Source: Lachnoclostridium sp. UBA933
GTDB lineage: Bacteria; Bacillota; Clostridia; Lachnospirales; Lachnospiraceae
Length of the DNA stretch: 6,549 nucleotides
Assembly: GCA_002293545.1 (NCBI GenBank)
Contig: DBDL01000137.1
Span: forward strand, 123 to 6,671
Direction of reading: 5' to 3'
Positions 1 to 5,955 of the stretch are shown here, one piece after another; the first letter of the stretch is position 1, and each line of letters begins with the position of its first letter. Under the pieces are notes generated by a model. That model saw only the letters and a program-made list of their open reading frames with translations, was not told the origin of the DNA and made no database searches. Both the position numbers and the translations under genes were made by a program.

Positions 1-15
1 AAGATAAGAATGTGA

Positions 16-39
16 TTGTTACAATATTTACAATATGAT
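16..39 (+). promoter_or_regulatory. Possible extended -10 promoter element and 9-bp tandem repeat upstream of the glycosyltransferase
   Basis: TTACAATAT occurs twice back to back (19-27 and 28-36). The first copy creates an extended -10 element, TG-T-TACAAT (17-25); a second -10-like hexamer TATGAT lies at 34-39. Any -35 for the first would fall outside the window. This would give a leader of roughly 90-110 nt before the glycosyltransferase. The evidence is composition plus position only, so it is weak. Confidence 0.25.
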
Positions 40-144
40 TTCTGGCGTCACGCGCTTATGCTGGGATTTGGTTTGTGCGCTGCCCGTCTTTGTACAAATC
101 AGAAAGGGGTTTACCGTCAGTCAATGATTCGCGGTAATGATAAA

Positions 145-1221
145 ATGTCATCCTATACGAATGAAATCGGGATTGTTATTCCGGCACTGAATCCGGATGA
201 AAAAATGATTCGCTTTGTAAACAGCTTACACAAGTACGGCTTTCGTCATATTATCATCATTGATGACGGAAGTACAAAGGAACATAAGGAATATTTTGAT
301 GAAGCCGCCGACCGGTTTCAATGTCATATCCTGCGTCATGCCGTCAACTTTGGAAAGGGCATGGCTATTAAGACTGCCTTTAATTATATTCTGGACAAGC
401 TCTCTGATATCAAGGGAGTGGTCACCGCCGATTGTGACGGTCAGCACACACCGGAAGATACGGTCACTTGCGCCAAACAGACCTATGACCATCCCAACTC
501 GCTTATTTTGGGATGCCGTCAGTTTCAGGATAAGGAAATTCCGTTCCGAAGCCGTTTCGGCAACAAACTGACCTCTCTCGTTATCCGTTTTTTATGCGGT
601 ATCCGGGTATCGGACTCGCAAACGGGACTGCGCGGAATGTCACTCTCCCTGATTCGGGAACATTTTGCAAGCACAAAGGGGGAACGTTTTGAATATGAAA
701 CAAATATGCTGATTGAAGCGAAAGACTGTTCGATTCCGATGATTGAATTTCCGATTCAAACGATTTATCTGGAAAATAATGAAACATCACATTTTAATCC
801 GTTACTGGATTCCATCCGGATTTATAAGTTATTCGGCAAGTTTTTATTGAGTTCGCTTTCGTCTTTTGTGATTGACATTCTGTTGTTTTATTTGTTTGTA
901 AAAATATTCCGTCCGAAGTTCCCCGACACATATATCTGGACTGCCACCATACTCGCCAGACTGATTTCCTCTGTTTATAATTTTACTGTCAATAAAAATC
1001 AGGTATTTCAGAATCAATCGAAATCCCCGCGTGTTTTAATAAAGTATTATGCGCTTTGCATTACACAGATGGTTGTTTCGGCATACGGGGTAAAACAGCG
1101 TTTTTCATTGATTAAATTCAATGAGTCGGTGTTGAAATCCTGTCTGGAAATTATTTTGTTTTTGATTAGTTTCCAGATTCAAAGGAGATGGGTTTTTAAA
1201 AAGGAAAAGGGGGATGGGTGA
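145..1221 (+). CDS. Membrane glycosyltransferase: GT2 catalytic domain fused to a GtrA-like membrane domain
   Basis: Predicted to transfer a sugar from a nucleotide- or lipid-linked donor and, through its GtrA part, help move a polyprenyl-linked sugar across the membrane for decoration of surface polysaccharide or teichoic acid. Seen, numbering from the ATG at 145 (358 aa): a GT-A fold start GIVIPALNP (9-17), the nucleotide-binding IIDDGS (38-43), HAVNFGKGMA (65-74), the metal-binding DCDGQH variant of the usual DADGQH (96-101), and the acceptor-loop motif SDSQTGLRG (156-164). From about residue 228 to 352 a GtrA-like domain follows, with hydrophobic segments near 232-254, 264-282, 300-315 and 330-346 and the typical NFTVNKNQVF and QRRWVF motifs. 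Start choice: the open frame extends to a TTG at 16, but that N-terminus resembles no GT2. The ATG at 124 (AAAGGGG 14 nt upstream) is the main alternative. Family assignment is firm; the acceptor is unknown. Confidence 0.9.
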   Translation: MSSYTNEIGIVIPALNPDEKMIRFVNSLHKYGFRHIIIIDDGSTKEHKEYFDEAADRFQCHILRHAVNFGKGMAIKTAFNYILDKLSDIKGVVTADCDGQHTPEDTVTCAKQTYDHPNSLILGCRQFQDKEIPFRSRFGNKLTSLVIRFLCGIRVSDSQTGLRGMSLSLIREHFASTKGERFEYETNMLIEAKDCSIPMIEFPIQTIYLENNETSHFNPLLDSIRIYKLFGKFLLSSLSSFVIDILLFYLFVKIFRPKFPDTYIWTATILARLISSVYNFTVNKNQVFQNQSKSPRVLIKYYALCITQMVVSAYGVKQRFSLIKFNESVLKSCLEIILFLISFQIQRRWVFKKEKGDG

Positions 1222-1304
1222 AACAGCGGTTTTTCGTCTTTTGAACTGTCAAAGACGGGATTGTAAGCAATCCTCTTAAAATATTCAATCTGTTTCTGGG
1301 ATAG
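1218..1304 (+). pseudogene. Possible remnant of a second gene in the glycosyltransferase operon
   Basis: A GTG at 1218 overlaps the glycosyltransferase stop codon (GTGA overlap) and is preceded by a purine-rich GGAAAAGGGGG. Its frame reads MKQRFFVF, a TGA at 1242, then TVKDGIVSNPLKIFNLFLG and a TAG-TAA double stop at 1302-1307. This looks like the start of a translationally coupled downstream gene that acquired a nonsense change and lost the rest of its length, but so short a stretch could be chance. The segment also folds into two adjacent hairpins (1235-1257 and 1258-1273), which offer a competing explanation. No family could be assigned. Confidence 0.25.
1235..1273 (+). other. Two adjacent small hairpins after the glycosyltransferase gene
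   Basis: CGTCTTT (1235-1241) pairs with AAAGACG (1251-1257), and immediately afterwards GGATTG (1258-1263) pairs with CAATCC (1268-1273) around a TAAG loop. They begin 13 nt after the glycosyltransferase stop, where a transcript end would be expected. Neither stem is followed by a run of T on either strand, so a classical intrinsic terminator is not supported. They may be 3'-end protecting structures or chance. The rest of the gap up to 1364 shows nothing recognisable. Confidence 0.3.
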
Positions 1305-1364
1305 TAAGCCCTCGTCAAGCCCGATATTAATTCACCCGCAAATAGTCTGCCATTCCAAAAAATA

Positions 1365-2201
1365 CTATAACGCAGCAACAATATCAATCCCGTTCCCATC
1401 CGGGTCTTTTATGTTGAAATAACGATAACCCCACGGCAGGTCTTGCGGCGGTTCTTTTATTTCAACGCCTAATTCCCGAATCCGCTTATACTCCGCATCG
1501 GCATCCGCAACACGAAACTCAAAACCTTGGCAGACATTGTATGTTTGCGGCCGGAATCCCTCGTCATAATTTAGCGTAATCCAAGTGGTGTTTTCGTTTC
1601 TTTCACCAAACCATATTTCAATTCGGTGCGGACCGCCATGCTCCTTGTCATCAACAATATACGCACCCAACACGTTTTTGTAAAAATCGGCAAGCCGCTT
1701 TGGATTTGAGGAAACCATGTTGATGCCGGTAAATTTACGGGTAAATCCTGTCGCCTTTGTAAATTCGTCTAATATTTGTTTGCTGTTTTCCAGATAGTTA
1801 TTCATTGATAATCCCTTCTTTCCATTGATATTTTCAAGATGAGAAACAAACATCCGGCTGGGCAATGAAATTAGATATGGGTTTTTACGAAAAGCATACG
1901 GCGTACATCCATACTCGGTTTTTAATGCTCTTGTCATAGCTTCTTGTGATGAAAAACCATATTTTACCGCAATATCAATAAGCCGTTCCTGCGTATCCCT
2001 TATGTCAAACGCCGCCCGGCATAATCGGCGGCCGGCAATATACCTTTTTATTGTTATGCCGGCTACTAACCGAAAAAGTCTTGAAAAGTAAAACGGCGAA
2101 TACCCTGCCTGATTTGCTAAGTCAAATAAAGTAAATTCTTCCGTTATATGATTCTCAATCCAATGCAGTGATTTTTCGATTATTTTACACCACTCCGTCA
2201 T
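1365..2201 (-). CDS. AraC-type transcription regulator fused to a glyoxalase/VOC domain
   Basis: Probably a cytoplasmic DNA-binding regulator whose C-terminal VOC domain senses or modifies a small molecule, such as a drug or reactive metabolite. Seen (278 aa): an AraC/XylS-type double helix-turn-helix at about 7-106, with LANQAGYSPFYFSRLFR (28-44) as the first recognition region and IAVKYGFSSQEAMTRALKTEYGCTP split across 77-101 as the second. A linker (107-155) leads to a VOC fold at about 157-276 with GINMVSSNPKRLADFYKNVLG (159-179), FEFRVADADAEY and the closing DPDGNGIDIV (266-275). The usual first metal ligand (His or Gln after the opening glycine) is Asn161 here, and the last Glu is Asp, so catalysis is doubtful and ligand binding more likely. 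The start is fixed by GGGGAGGG just upstream of the ATG at 2201. AraC fusions to GyrI-like effector domains are common; fusion to VOC is much rarer. It lies 100 bp downstream of the metallopeptidase gene. Confidence 0.9.
   Translation of the reverse strand: MTEWCKIIEKSLHWIENHITEEFTLFDLANQAGYSPFYFSRLFRLVAGITIKRYIAGRRLCRAAFDIRDTQERLIDIAVKYGFSSQEAMTRALKTEYGCTPYAFRKNPYLISLPSRMFVSHLENINGKKGLSMNNYLENSKQILDEFTKATGFTRKFTGINMVSSNPKRLADFYKNVLGAYIVDDKEHGGPHRIEIWFGERNENTTWITLNYDEGFRPQTYNVCQGFEFRVADADAEYKRIRELGVEIKEPPQDLPWGYRYFNIKDPDGNGIDIVAAL
1803..1820 (-). promoter_or_regulatory. Internal ribosome binding site and ATG inside the AraC-VOC gene
   Basis: Within the linker, AAGAAGGG (complement of 1813-1820) stands 7 nt before an in-frame ATG (1803-1805, Met133). 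Translation from here would give a free 146-aa VOC-domain protein. The codons encode GKKGLSM, so the site could be a coincidence of Lys-Gly codons, but both sequence and spacing are optimal for a clostridial start. It may be a scar of two once-separate adjacent genes, or still be used. Confidence 0.4.
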
Positions 2202-2230
2202 GTCGTCCCTCCCCTTTCGTCTATCATCCT

Positions 2231-2261
2231 ATCAAAAAAAGAAGAGGAATTTTTGATATCA
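2231..2261. repeat. Inverted repeat upstream of the AraC-VOC gene
   Basis: ATCAAAAA (2231-2238) and TTTTTGAT (2250-2257) form a perfect 8-bp inverted repeat around 11 nt, and the right arm runs into the palindrome TGATATCA (2254-2261). It sits 30-60 bp upstream of the AraC-VOC start in the only gap (2202-2301) that could carry its promoter. It could be an operator. The all A/T stem makes a terminator for the metallopeptidase operon unlikely. No convincing -35/-10 pair was found in this gap. Confidence 0.3.
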
Positions 2262-2301
2262 GTTGCGTAAATATTTTGTTCTGTTAATAAACCGCATAGA
2301 C

Positions 2302-2808
2302 TCACTCTCCGTATAACTGCTTTTTTCGTTTCTTATAATCCGGCATCAATGCCGCCATTATCTCATGAAATTTCCTTCCGTGACCCCTTTCAATAAAATG
2401 GACGTATTCATGCAGGATAACATATTCTATGGCGGAGTCCGGTTTATCATAAAGCTGCTTGTTCAATATGATGTACCCGCGTTTATAATAACAGACACCC
2501 CAGCGGCTTTTATAATTTTTCACGAATATCAGTGGTTTGAACGGAAGCCTGTCTTGAATCAACGAATATATGTTTTCTGCTGTTTGATTGAATTTCTCAA
2601 TACATAATTTATCGTCATATTGCTTTGTCAATGGATTTTCAGCCGGAGCTTTTTCAAGCTGTTTTTGAATCCAGCCGGTCTTTGTGCGAATGAACTTGTC
2701 AATTTCCCTCCGGGATACGCCGGGCGGTGCGGAAACACAAACGGTACCCTCTTTTACACGAAGCACGATGTTCTTCATATTCCGCTTTCTGGTTAATGTA
2801 TAATTCAT
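2302..2808 (-). CDS. Short YgjP/DUF45-type zinc metallopeptidase-like protein
   Basis: A cytoplasmic protein of the YgjP (DUF45, SprT/wss-like) zincin group, whose members carry a metallopeptidase-type zinc site; physiological substrates are generally unknown. Seen (168 aa): the N-terminal beta-rich part typical of the family (RNMKNIVLRVKEGTVCVSAP, 9-28; REIDKFIRTKTGWIQKQLEK, 34-53), then SRWGVC (101-106, family SRWGSC), YIILN (112-116), the zinc motif HEYVH (133-137) with catalytic Glu134, and the third ligand in GHGRKFHEI (His143). It is clearly shorter than the usual 220-240 aa, the missing part being the middle, but all zinc ligands are intact. The ATG is 5 bp after the stop of the gene before it, and its ribosome site (GAGGG at 2818-2822) lies inside that gene's end, indicating translational coupling. 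Confidence 0.9.
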   Translation of the reverse strand: MNYTLTRKRNMKNIVLRVKEGTVCVSAPPGVSRREIDKFIRTKTGWIQKQLEKAPAENPLTKQYDDKLCIEKFNQTAENIYSLIQDRLPFKPLIFVKNYKSRWGVCYYKRGYIILNKQLYDKPDSAIEYVILHEYVHFIERGHGRKFHEIMAALMPDYKKRKKQLYGE

Positions 2809-2813
2809 GATCC

Positions 2814-4172
2814 CTATCCCTCAATTCTTTTACTCGCTGATATAATACTCTCCTGCTGCTCTTTCGGCAAATATCCGACATATTCATGCAGGCTTTCTAT
2901 CAAAATGCTTTCTTGTTCGCGGTAATCGGTAATATCCGCAAGGGTTTCCTGCGGATATTTTTTTATCAATACTGCAATCTCTGTCATGCTCAATGCTTTT
3001 AATATATCCTTTATTTCCTTTTTCTTCAACATAGCATCCGCCAGAATATCTTCTAAATCCGCAAAGGAGTGAACACTCGTTTTCATTACATCAATTTTAT
3101 CCCCAATATTTTCACATTGTTCAATCTGCTCCAGTACCTTACGGTATTGTTCATTTTCCATTTTGTCACCATGTGAAAAAATAATCTTCGGATTTCTTTC
3201 GGGAAAGGAGGGGGTAAGGAAAATACGGCGGAGCATGTTCTCTTTGACTGCAAAATTGATTTTACCCGCAATAAGTACCATGCTGTTTTTAATATACAAT
3301 GCCAGTTTCCGGGAACATGAAAAATATTGGGATAATTCATCGGAAACTTCGTTTATTTTTTTATTTACATCCTCCGGTTTCATTTCAGAAAACAACGAAA
3401 TCAAATACGCTTTCCCTTCCTCGGTCAGATTCAGATGTTCTATGTCTGTCCCGGCTATGGAACAGCCGGCTGCCGTTATTAATACCCATTCATATATATT
3501 GATTACATGTTCTTTGTAATCTGCTAAATATCCGCACAATAAATGGTGAATATCTTCGGCAGGAAAGAAACTGCAAAACAAATTTTCAAAATAAAGCGCA
3601 TCTAAGTATGAAACAATAAACTCAATGCCCGCCAACCTTGGCATGGGATTAAAGATGGGATAATCTGCGGTAATATGAATTTCATGTGCTTGATAATCCG
3701 CATCATAGGATCTGAAAAAACCATTGATCCCATCCACAATCGTTGAGCGGTAAAATACGTTCTGCGTTTTGACAAGGTTTTCCTGTATCGTTTCATGGAC
3801 GGATTTGGCTTTCAAAATCATGGTATCTATCATCTTACGTCCTTTTCGATAGAGATCATCGATTGGTTCATTTTGCAGAAAGGCAACGGCGTCTTCCGGG
3901 CTTATACAGGATTTCAGACAGATACCGATTGTAAAAAAATTCGATGCCATAATACTTTGCGCTTTTTCTACCTGAATGGAACTGCTTTCTCCGGAAGTAA
4001 AACGAGTTGTTTTGTATGATAAAAGCCGGATACTTTCATATTGAATCCGTTCGATATCGGTATCACTCAACAATCCTTTCCTACGGGCTTGTTCAAGCAA
4101 TGATTGAAAATAATGCTCGCTGTTTAATTTTTCATGTTCAAGGATACGGACCTTTTCAATATGGTTATTCAT
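2814..4172 (-). CDS. Uncharacterised helical protein, probably DUF6179 family
   Basis: Function unknown. From memory, the sequence resembles the clostridial DUF6179 family, usually encoded beside DUF6323; I could not verify this. Seen (452 aa from the ATG at 4172): no signal peptide, no clear membrane segment and no enzyme motif. It is largely alpha-helical with many Glu and Lys. The central block is the most conserved-looking: TADYPIFNPMPRLAGIEFIV (168-187) followed by YLDALYFENLFCSFFP (189-204) and LLCGYLADY (211-219). The C-terminal third (about 338-450) is highly charged and may form a helical or coiled bundle. Start choice: GGGAGG (complement of 4179-4184) is 6 nt before the ATG at 4172, which overlaps the preceding gene's stop by 8 bp. 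The open frame runs further to 4298 but only as an antisense-like shadow of that gene. It is the middle gene of a tight three-gene operon. Confidence 0.82.
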   Translation of the reverse strand: MNNHIEKVRILEHEKLNSEHYFQSLLEQARRKGLLSDTDIERIQYESIRLLSYKTTRFTSGESSSIQVEKAQSIMASNFFTIGICLKSCISPEDAVAFLQNEPIDDLYRKGRKMIDTMILKAKSVHETIQENLVKTQNVFYRSTIVDGINGFFRSYDADYQAHEIHITADYPIFNPMPRLAGIEFIVSYLDALYFENLFCSFFPAEDIHHLLCGYLADYKEHVINIYEWVLITAAGCSIAGTDIEHLNLTEEGKAYLISLFSEMKPEDVNKKINEVSDELSQYFSCSRKLALYIKNSMVLIAGKINFAVKENMLRRIFLTPSFPERNPKIIFSHGDKMENEQYRKVLEQIEQCENIGDKIDVMKTSVHSFADLEDILADAMLKKKEIKDILKALSMTEIAVLIKKYPQETLADITDYREQESILIESLHEYVGYLPKEQQESIISASKRIEG

Positions 4173-4647
4173 CCTCATCCTCCCAAAGCTCATCATTCTC
4201 AGAATAGTCAAAATCATATCCCATACGGAGATTTTTTGCCATCCGGTATAATTCACGGCCTGAGAGTAAATCCAAAGACCCCTGGCAGATACCGTCAAAG
4301 GAGGTTTTCATAAATTTGATGAGTTCATCGTCACTGATTAAGTCCATCGTTTCATTTTTATAATAATAAAATATTTCAACCAGCTCATGAAGCGTCTTTG
4401 AATAATTGTGCATGGAAAGATACGGGGAATCACAAAATACTTTCATGATTTTGTCAATGACTCCCCCGCCAAATTCAATCCGTCCGTTGGCATTTAATGC
4501 ATGTGAACGGGTTTTCACTAAATCCTTTGCTTGTGATTCTGTCAGAGTAAGTCCGAACTGCTTTGTATAATTGTTGCACTCCATGACTTCATTTACCGCT
4601 TGTTTTTGAATAAGTCCTGATGAAAATGAAATAAGATGAAAGCCCAA
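4165..4647 (-). CDS. Uncharacterised small protein, probably DUF6323 family
   Basis: Function unknown. From memory, it matches the clostridial DUF6323 type, the usual partner of DUF6179; unverified. Seen (160 aa): a soluble, mainly helical protein with distinctive blocks QAVNEVMECNNYTKQFGLTL (16-35), GRIEFGGGVIDKIMKVFCDS (55-74), PYLSMHNYSKTLHELVEIFY (75-94) and LISDDELIKFMKTSFDGICQ (103-122). It ends in a very acidic tail (146-160: Asp/Glu-rich with one Trp), whose GAG-GAT codons also provide the ribosome site of the next gene. The start is a TTG at 4647, because a stop (TAA) precedes it in frame and the next Met lies inside the conserved block. GGGGGTGTGG precedes the TTG. It is the first gene of the operon, behind a near-consensus promoter. 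Confidence 0.82.
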   Translation of the reverse strand: MGFHLISFSSGLIQKQAVNEVMECNNYTKQFGLTLTESQAKDLVKTRSHALNANGRIEFGGGVIDKIMKVFCDSPYLSMHNYSKTLHELVEIFYYYKNETMDLISDDELIKFMKTSFDGICQGSLDLLSGRELYRMAKNLRMGYDFDYSENDELWEDEDE

Positions 4648-4662
4648 GAAACCACACCCCCG

Positions 4663-4693
4663 TTATACCAAGGTATAAACCGGATACAATACC
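4663..4693 (-). promoter_or_regulatory. Cluster of GGTAT/ATACC dyads in the operon leader: operator or RNA switch candidate
   Basis: TTATACC (4672-4678) and GGTATAA (4663-4669) are perfect 7-bp inverted arms around a 2-bp centre. As RNA they can form a hairpin closed by a CUUG tetraloop, ending just upstream of the ribosome site. A further GGTAT (4689-4693) can pair instead with the same ATACC arm, and GGGTA-TTG-TATCC (4682-4694) forms a small overlapping hairpin. Either a dimeric repressor binds these half-sites downstream of the start of transcription, or the alternative stems control translation. Confidence 0.5.
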
Positions 4694-4739
4694 CGCTTAT
4701 TTTTACCTTGAAAATCTCTGTTCCCGTATGCGTAATATT

Positions 4740-4767
4740 ATTATAACACTAAAATATTTCGTGTCAA
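4740..4767 (-). promoter_or_regulatory. Near-consensus sigma-A promoter of the DUF6323-DUF6179-metallopeptidase operon
   Basis: On the minus strand a perfect -35 TTGACA (4762-4767) and a perfect -10 TATAAT (4740-4745) are separated by 16 bp. Transcription would start near 4733, giving a leader of about 85 nt before the TTG start at 4647. The -35 lies only 13 bp after the methyltransferase stop codon, and no terminator separates them, so read-through from that gene may add to expression. Confidence 0.85.
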
Positions 4768-4780
4768 ATCAAATATCCCA

Positions 4781-5809
4781 TCACCTTATTTTTTGAAGCA
4801 TATCATAATAATCTTTCGTCCTTTTATAATATGCGGTATCCCTTGAAAGCAGGGATACTACTACCGGGGTGCCCTTTCGGTTCACTTCTTTCCCAATCAG
4901 CAAATAATACCCCATATGAAGCCATGCTGCCTTTATCGCAGGAAACTGGTCGATATGGCACATACAAAGTATTTTTCCGCTTTCTGATACTGCCTCCGAT
5001 AAATGATAAAACACTTGTATGATTGTTTCACTATAATTTGCGGAAAACGGTACCTCCGTAACAATCGCATCAACCGGTTTCTCAAGGATATCTGCTTCCC
5101 TTGAATCGCATATATAATGCTTGTCCGAATATATTCTCAGTCCGGGCTCCAACGTTCTGTCAATATCAATACTAATCCGGTACAAGGTGTTGTTTATATC
5201 TCTTGCCGCGTGAATAATACCGCCGCCTCCGGCAAATGGATCGAGTAATTTCTTAATCCTATATGGTTCCGCCAAATTCACCATCAACCGTGCATCTTCC
5301 AAAGGCAATCCTCTCCGCCCTGCCTCGCTTCCGTCACCGCGGTATCCCCTGACATATTTAACAGTATTATCACTTTGATAAATAGCAAATACACGGTTAT
5401 GTGATGATTTCTCCTTGTATTCTTCCTCACTTTGCAAATAAAAGTGAATAATATTGAATTTAAGTCCTTTCCATATGAGCGGATTCATGCTCTTTATATC
5501 ATCTGCAATATCTGGATTTTGCAATGTAAAATCCAGCATATAAAATTTGTTGCAGTACCCTGTCGTTCTTAGAATCTGCTTCAGCCGGTGATTACAATTC
5601 TTTTTTATAAAAAACGAAAACAAGCCTTTTACATCTCCTAAAGGTCCGTTTTGTATGAATATTCCGTCTGCCTCTGATAAAACAGTTGACATCTCTAAAA
5701 CAGCTAATTGCTTTGCTTTATTTCGCGATGTTCTCATTTGACAAATTAAAACATCATACTTATCCGCGTATAAATGCAAATTCTGCTTTGTTATCCCAAT
5801 ATAATTCAT
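4781..5809 (-). CDS. TRM11/UPF0020-like SAM-dependent methyltransferase
   Basis: Predicted cytoplasmic class I methyltransferase, most like the TRM11/UPF0020 group that methylates guanosine in tRNA. Seen (342 aa): an N-terminal region (1-150) of alpha/beta character that may take the place of the THUMP-type RNA-binding part; the pre-core motif RGLPLEDARLMVNLA (166-180), corresponding to the family's Pro-x-x-AraLvNLA; SAM motif I LLDPFAGGGG (188-197); SIDID (213-217) after the second strand; and motif IV TEVPFSANY (251-259). Motif IV is unusual: the catalytic D/N-P-P-Y/F is EVPF here, so the target base or activity may differ. The start is fixed by GGAAGTG (complement of 5815-5821) 5 nt before the ATG. 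It has its own promoter upstream, and the operon promoter begins just after its stop. Fold assignment is strong; the tRNA substrate is inferred. Confidence 0.85.
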   Translation of the reverse strand: MNYIGITKQNLHLYADKYDVLICQMRTSRNKAKQLAVLEMSTVLSEADGIFIQNGPLGDVKGLFSFFIKKNCNHRLKQILRTTGYCNKFYMLDFTLQNPDIADDIKSMNPLIWKGLKFNIIHFYLQSEEEYKEKSSHNRVFAIYQSDNTVKYVRGYRGDGSEAGRRGLPLEDARLMVNLAEPYRIKKLLDPFAGGGGIIHAARDINNTLYRISIDIDRTLEPGLRIYSDKHYICDSREADILEKPVDAIVTEVPFSANYSETIIQVFYHLSEAVSESGKILCMCHIDQFPAIKAAWLHMGYYLLIGKEVNRKGTPVVVSLLSRDTAYYKRTKDYYDMLQKIR

Positions 5810-5851
5810 GGTTTCACTTCCGAATATTGATTGGTAACGTTCTTTTGGTTC

Positions 5852-5880
5852 ATTTTCTCATGAAAACCTACTTCTGTCAA
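5852..5880 (-). promoter_or_regulatory. Promoter of the methyltransferase gene
   Basis: On the minus strand a perfect -35 TTGACA (5875-5880) is followed after 17 bp by GAAAAT (5852-5857), which carries a TG extension one base upstream (TGA-GAAAAT). The leader would be about 35-40 nt. The promoter starts directly after the terminator of the hydrolase gene, so the methyltransferase appears to be an independent transcription unit. Confidence 0.65.
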
Positions 5881-5894
5881 TTAATTTGCATATT

Positions 5895-5933
5895 GTAAAA
5901 GCACCCGCAAATCTTTTTGATTTACAGGTGCTT
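5895..5933 (-). terminator. Intrinsic terminator of the cell-wall hydrolase gene
   Basis: As minus-strand RNA, AAGCACCUGUAAAUC pairs over 15 bp with GAUUUGCGGGUGCUU (two G-U pairs, none unpaired) around an AAAAA loop, followed by a short UUUU. It begins 22 nt after the hydrolase stop codon. On the plus strand the same two G-U positions become C-A mismatches, which supports a minus-strand function. Confidence 0.8.
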
Positions 5934-5955
5934 AGGGGGATGTCAAGACTTAGAA

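Noticed and set aside
89..98. TTTGTACAAA palindrome as an operator
   Set aside because: A 10-bp A/T-rich palindrome is expected by chance and there is no second copy or promoter overlap to support it.
16..144. N-terminal extension of the glycosyltransferase from a TTG at 16
   Set aside because: The extra 43 residues have no GT2 character, the TTG has no ribosome site, and the region looks like an A/T-rich leader with repeats.
226..571. Short open frames on both strands inside the glycosyltransferase
   Set aside because: They are shadows of the GT2 domain; the conserved DDGS, DCDGQH and GKG motifs are in the main frame.
1235..1273. Intrinsic terminator for the glycosyltransferase gene
   Set aside because: Two stems are present but no T-run follows on either strand, so they are listed only as hairpins.
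1196..1399. Minus-strand open frame of 67 codons between the convergent genes
   Set aside because: It overlaps the 3' ends of both neighbouring genes, has no ribosome site I can see and shows no family pattern.
4173..4298. N-terminal extension of the DUF6179-like protein by 42 residues
   Set aside because: It lies entirely within the coding sequence of the preceding gene in another frame, and GGGAGG is correctly spaced only for the ATG at 4172.
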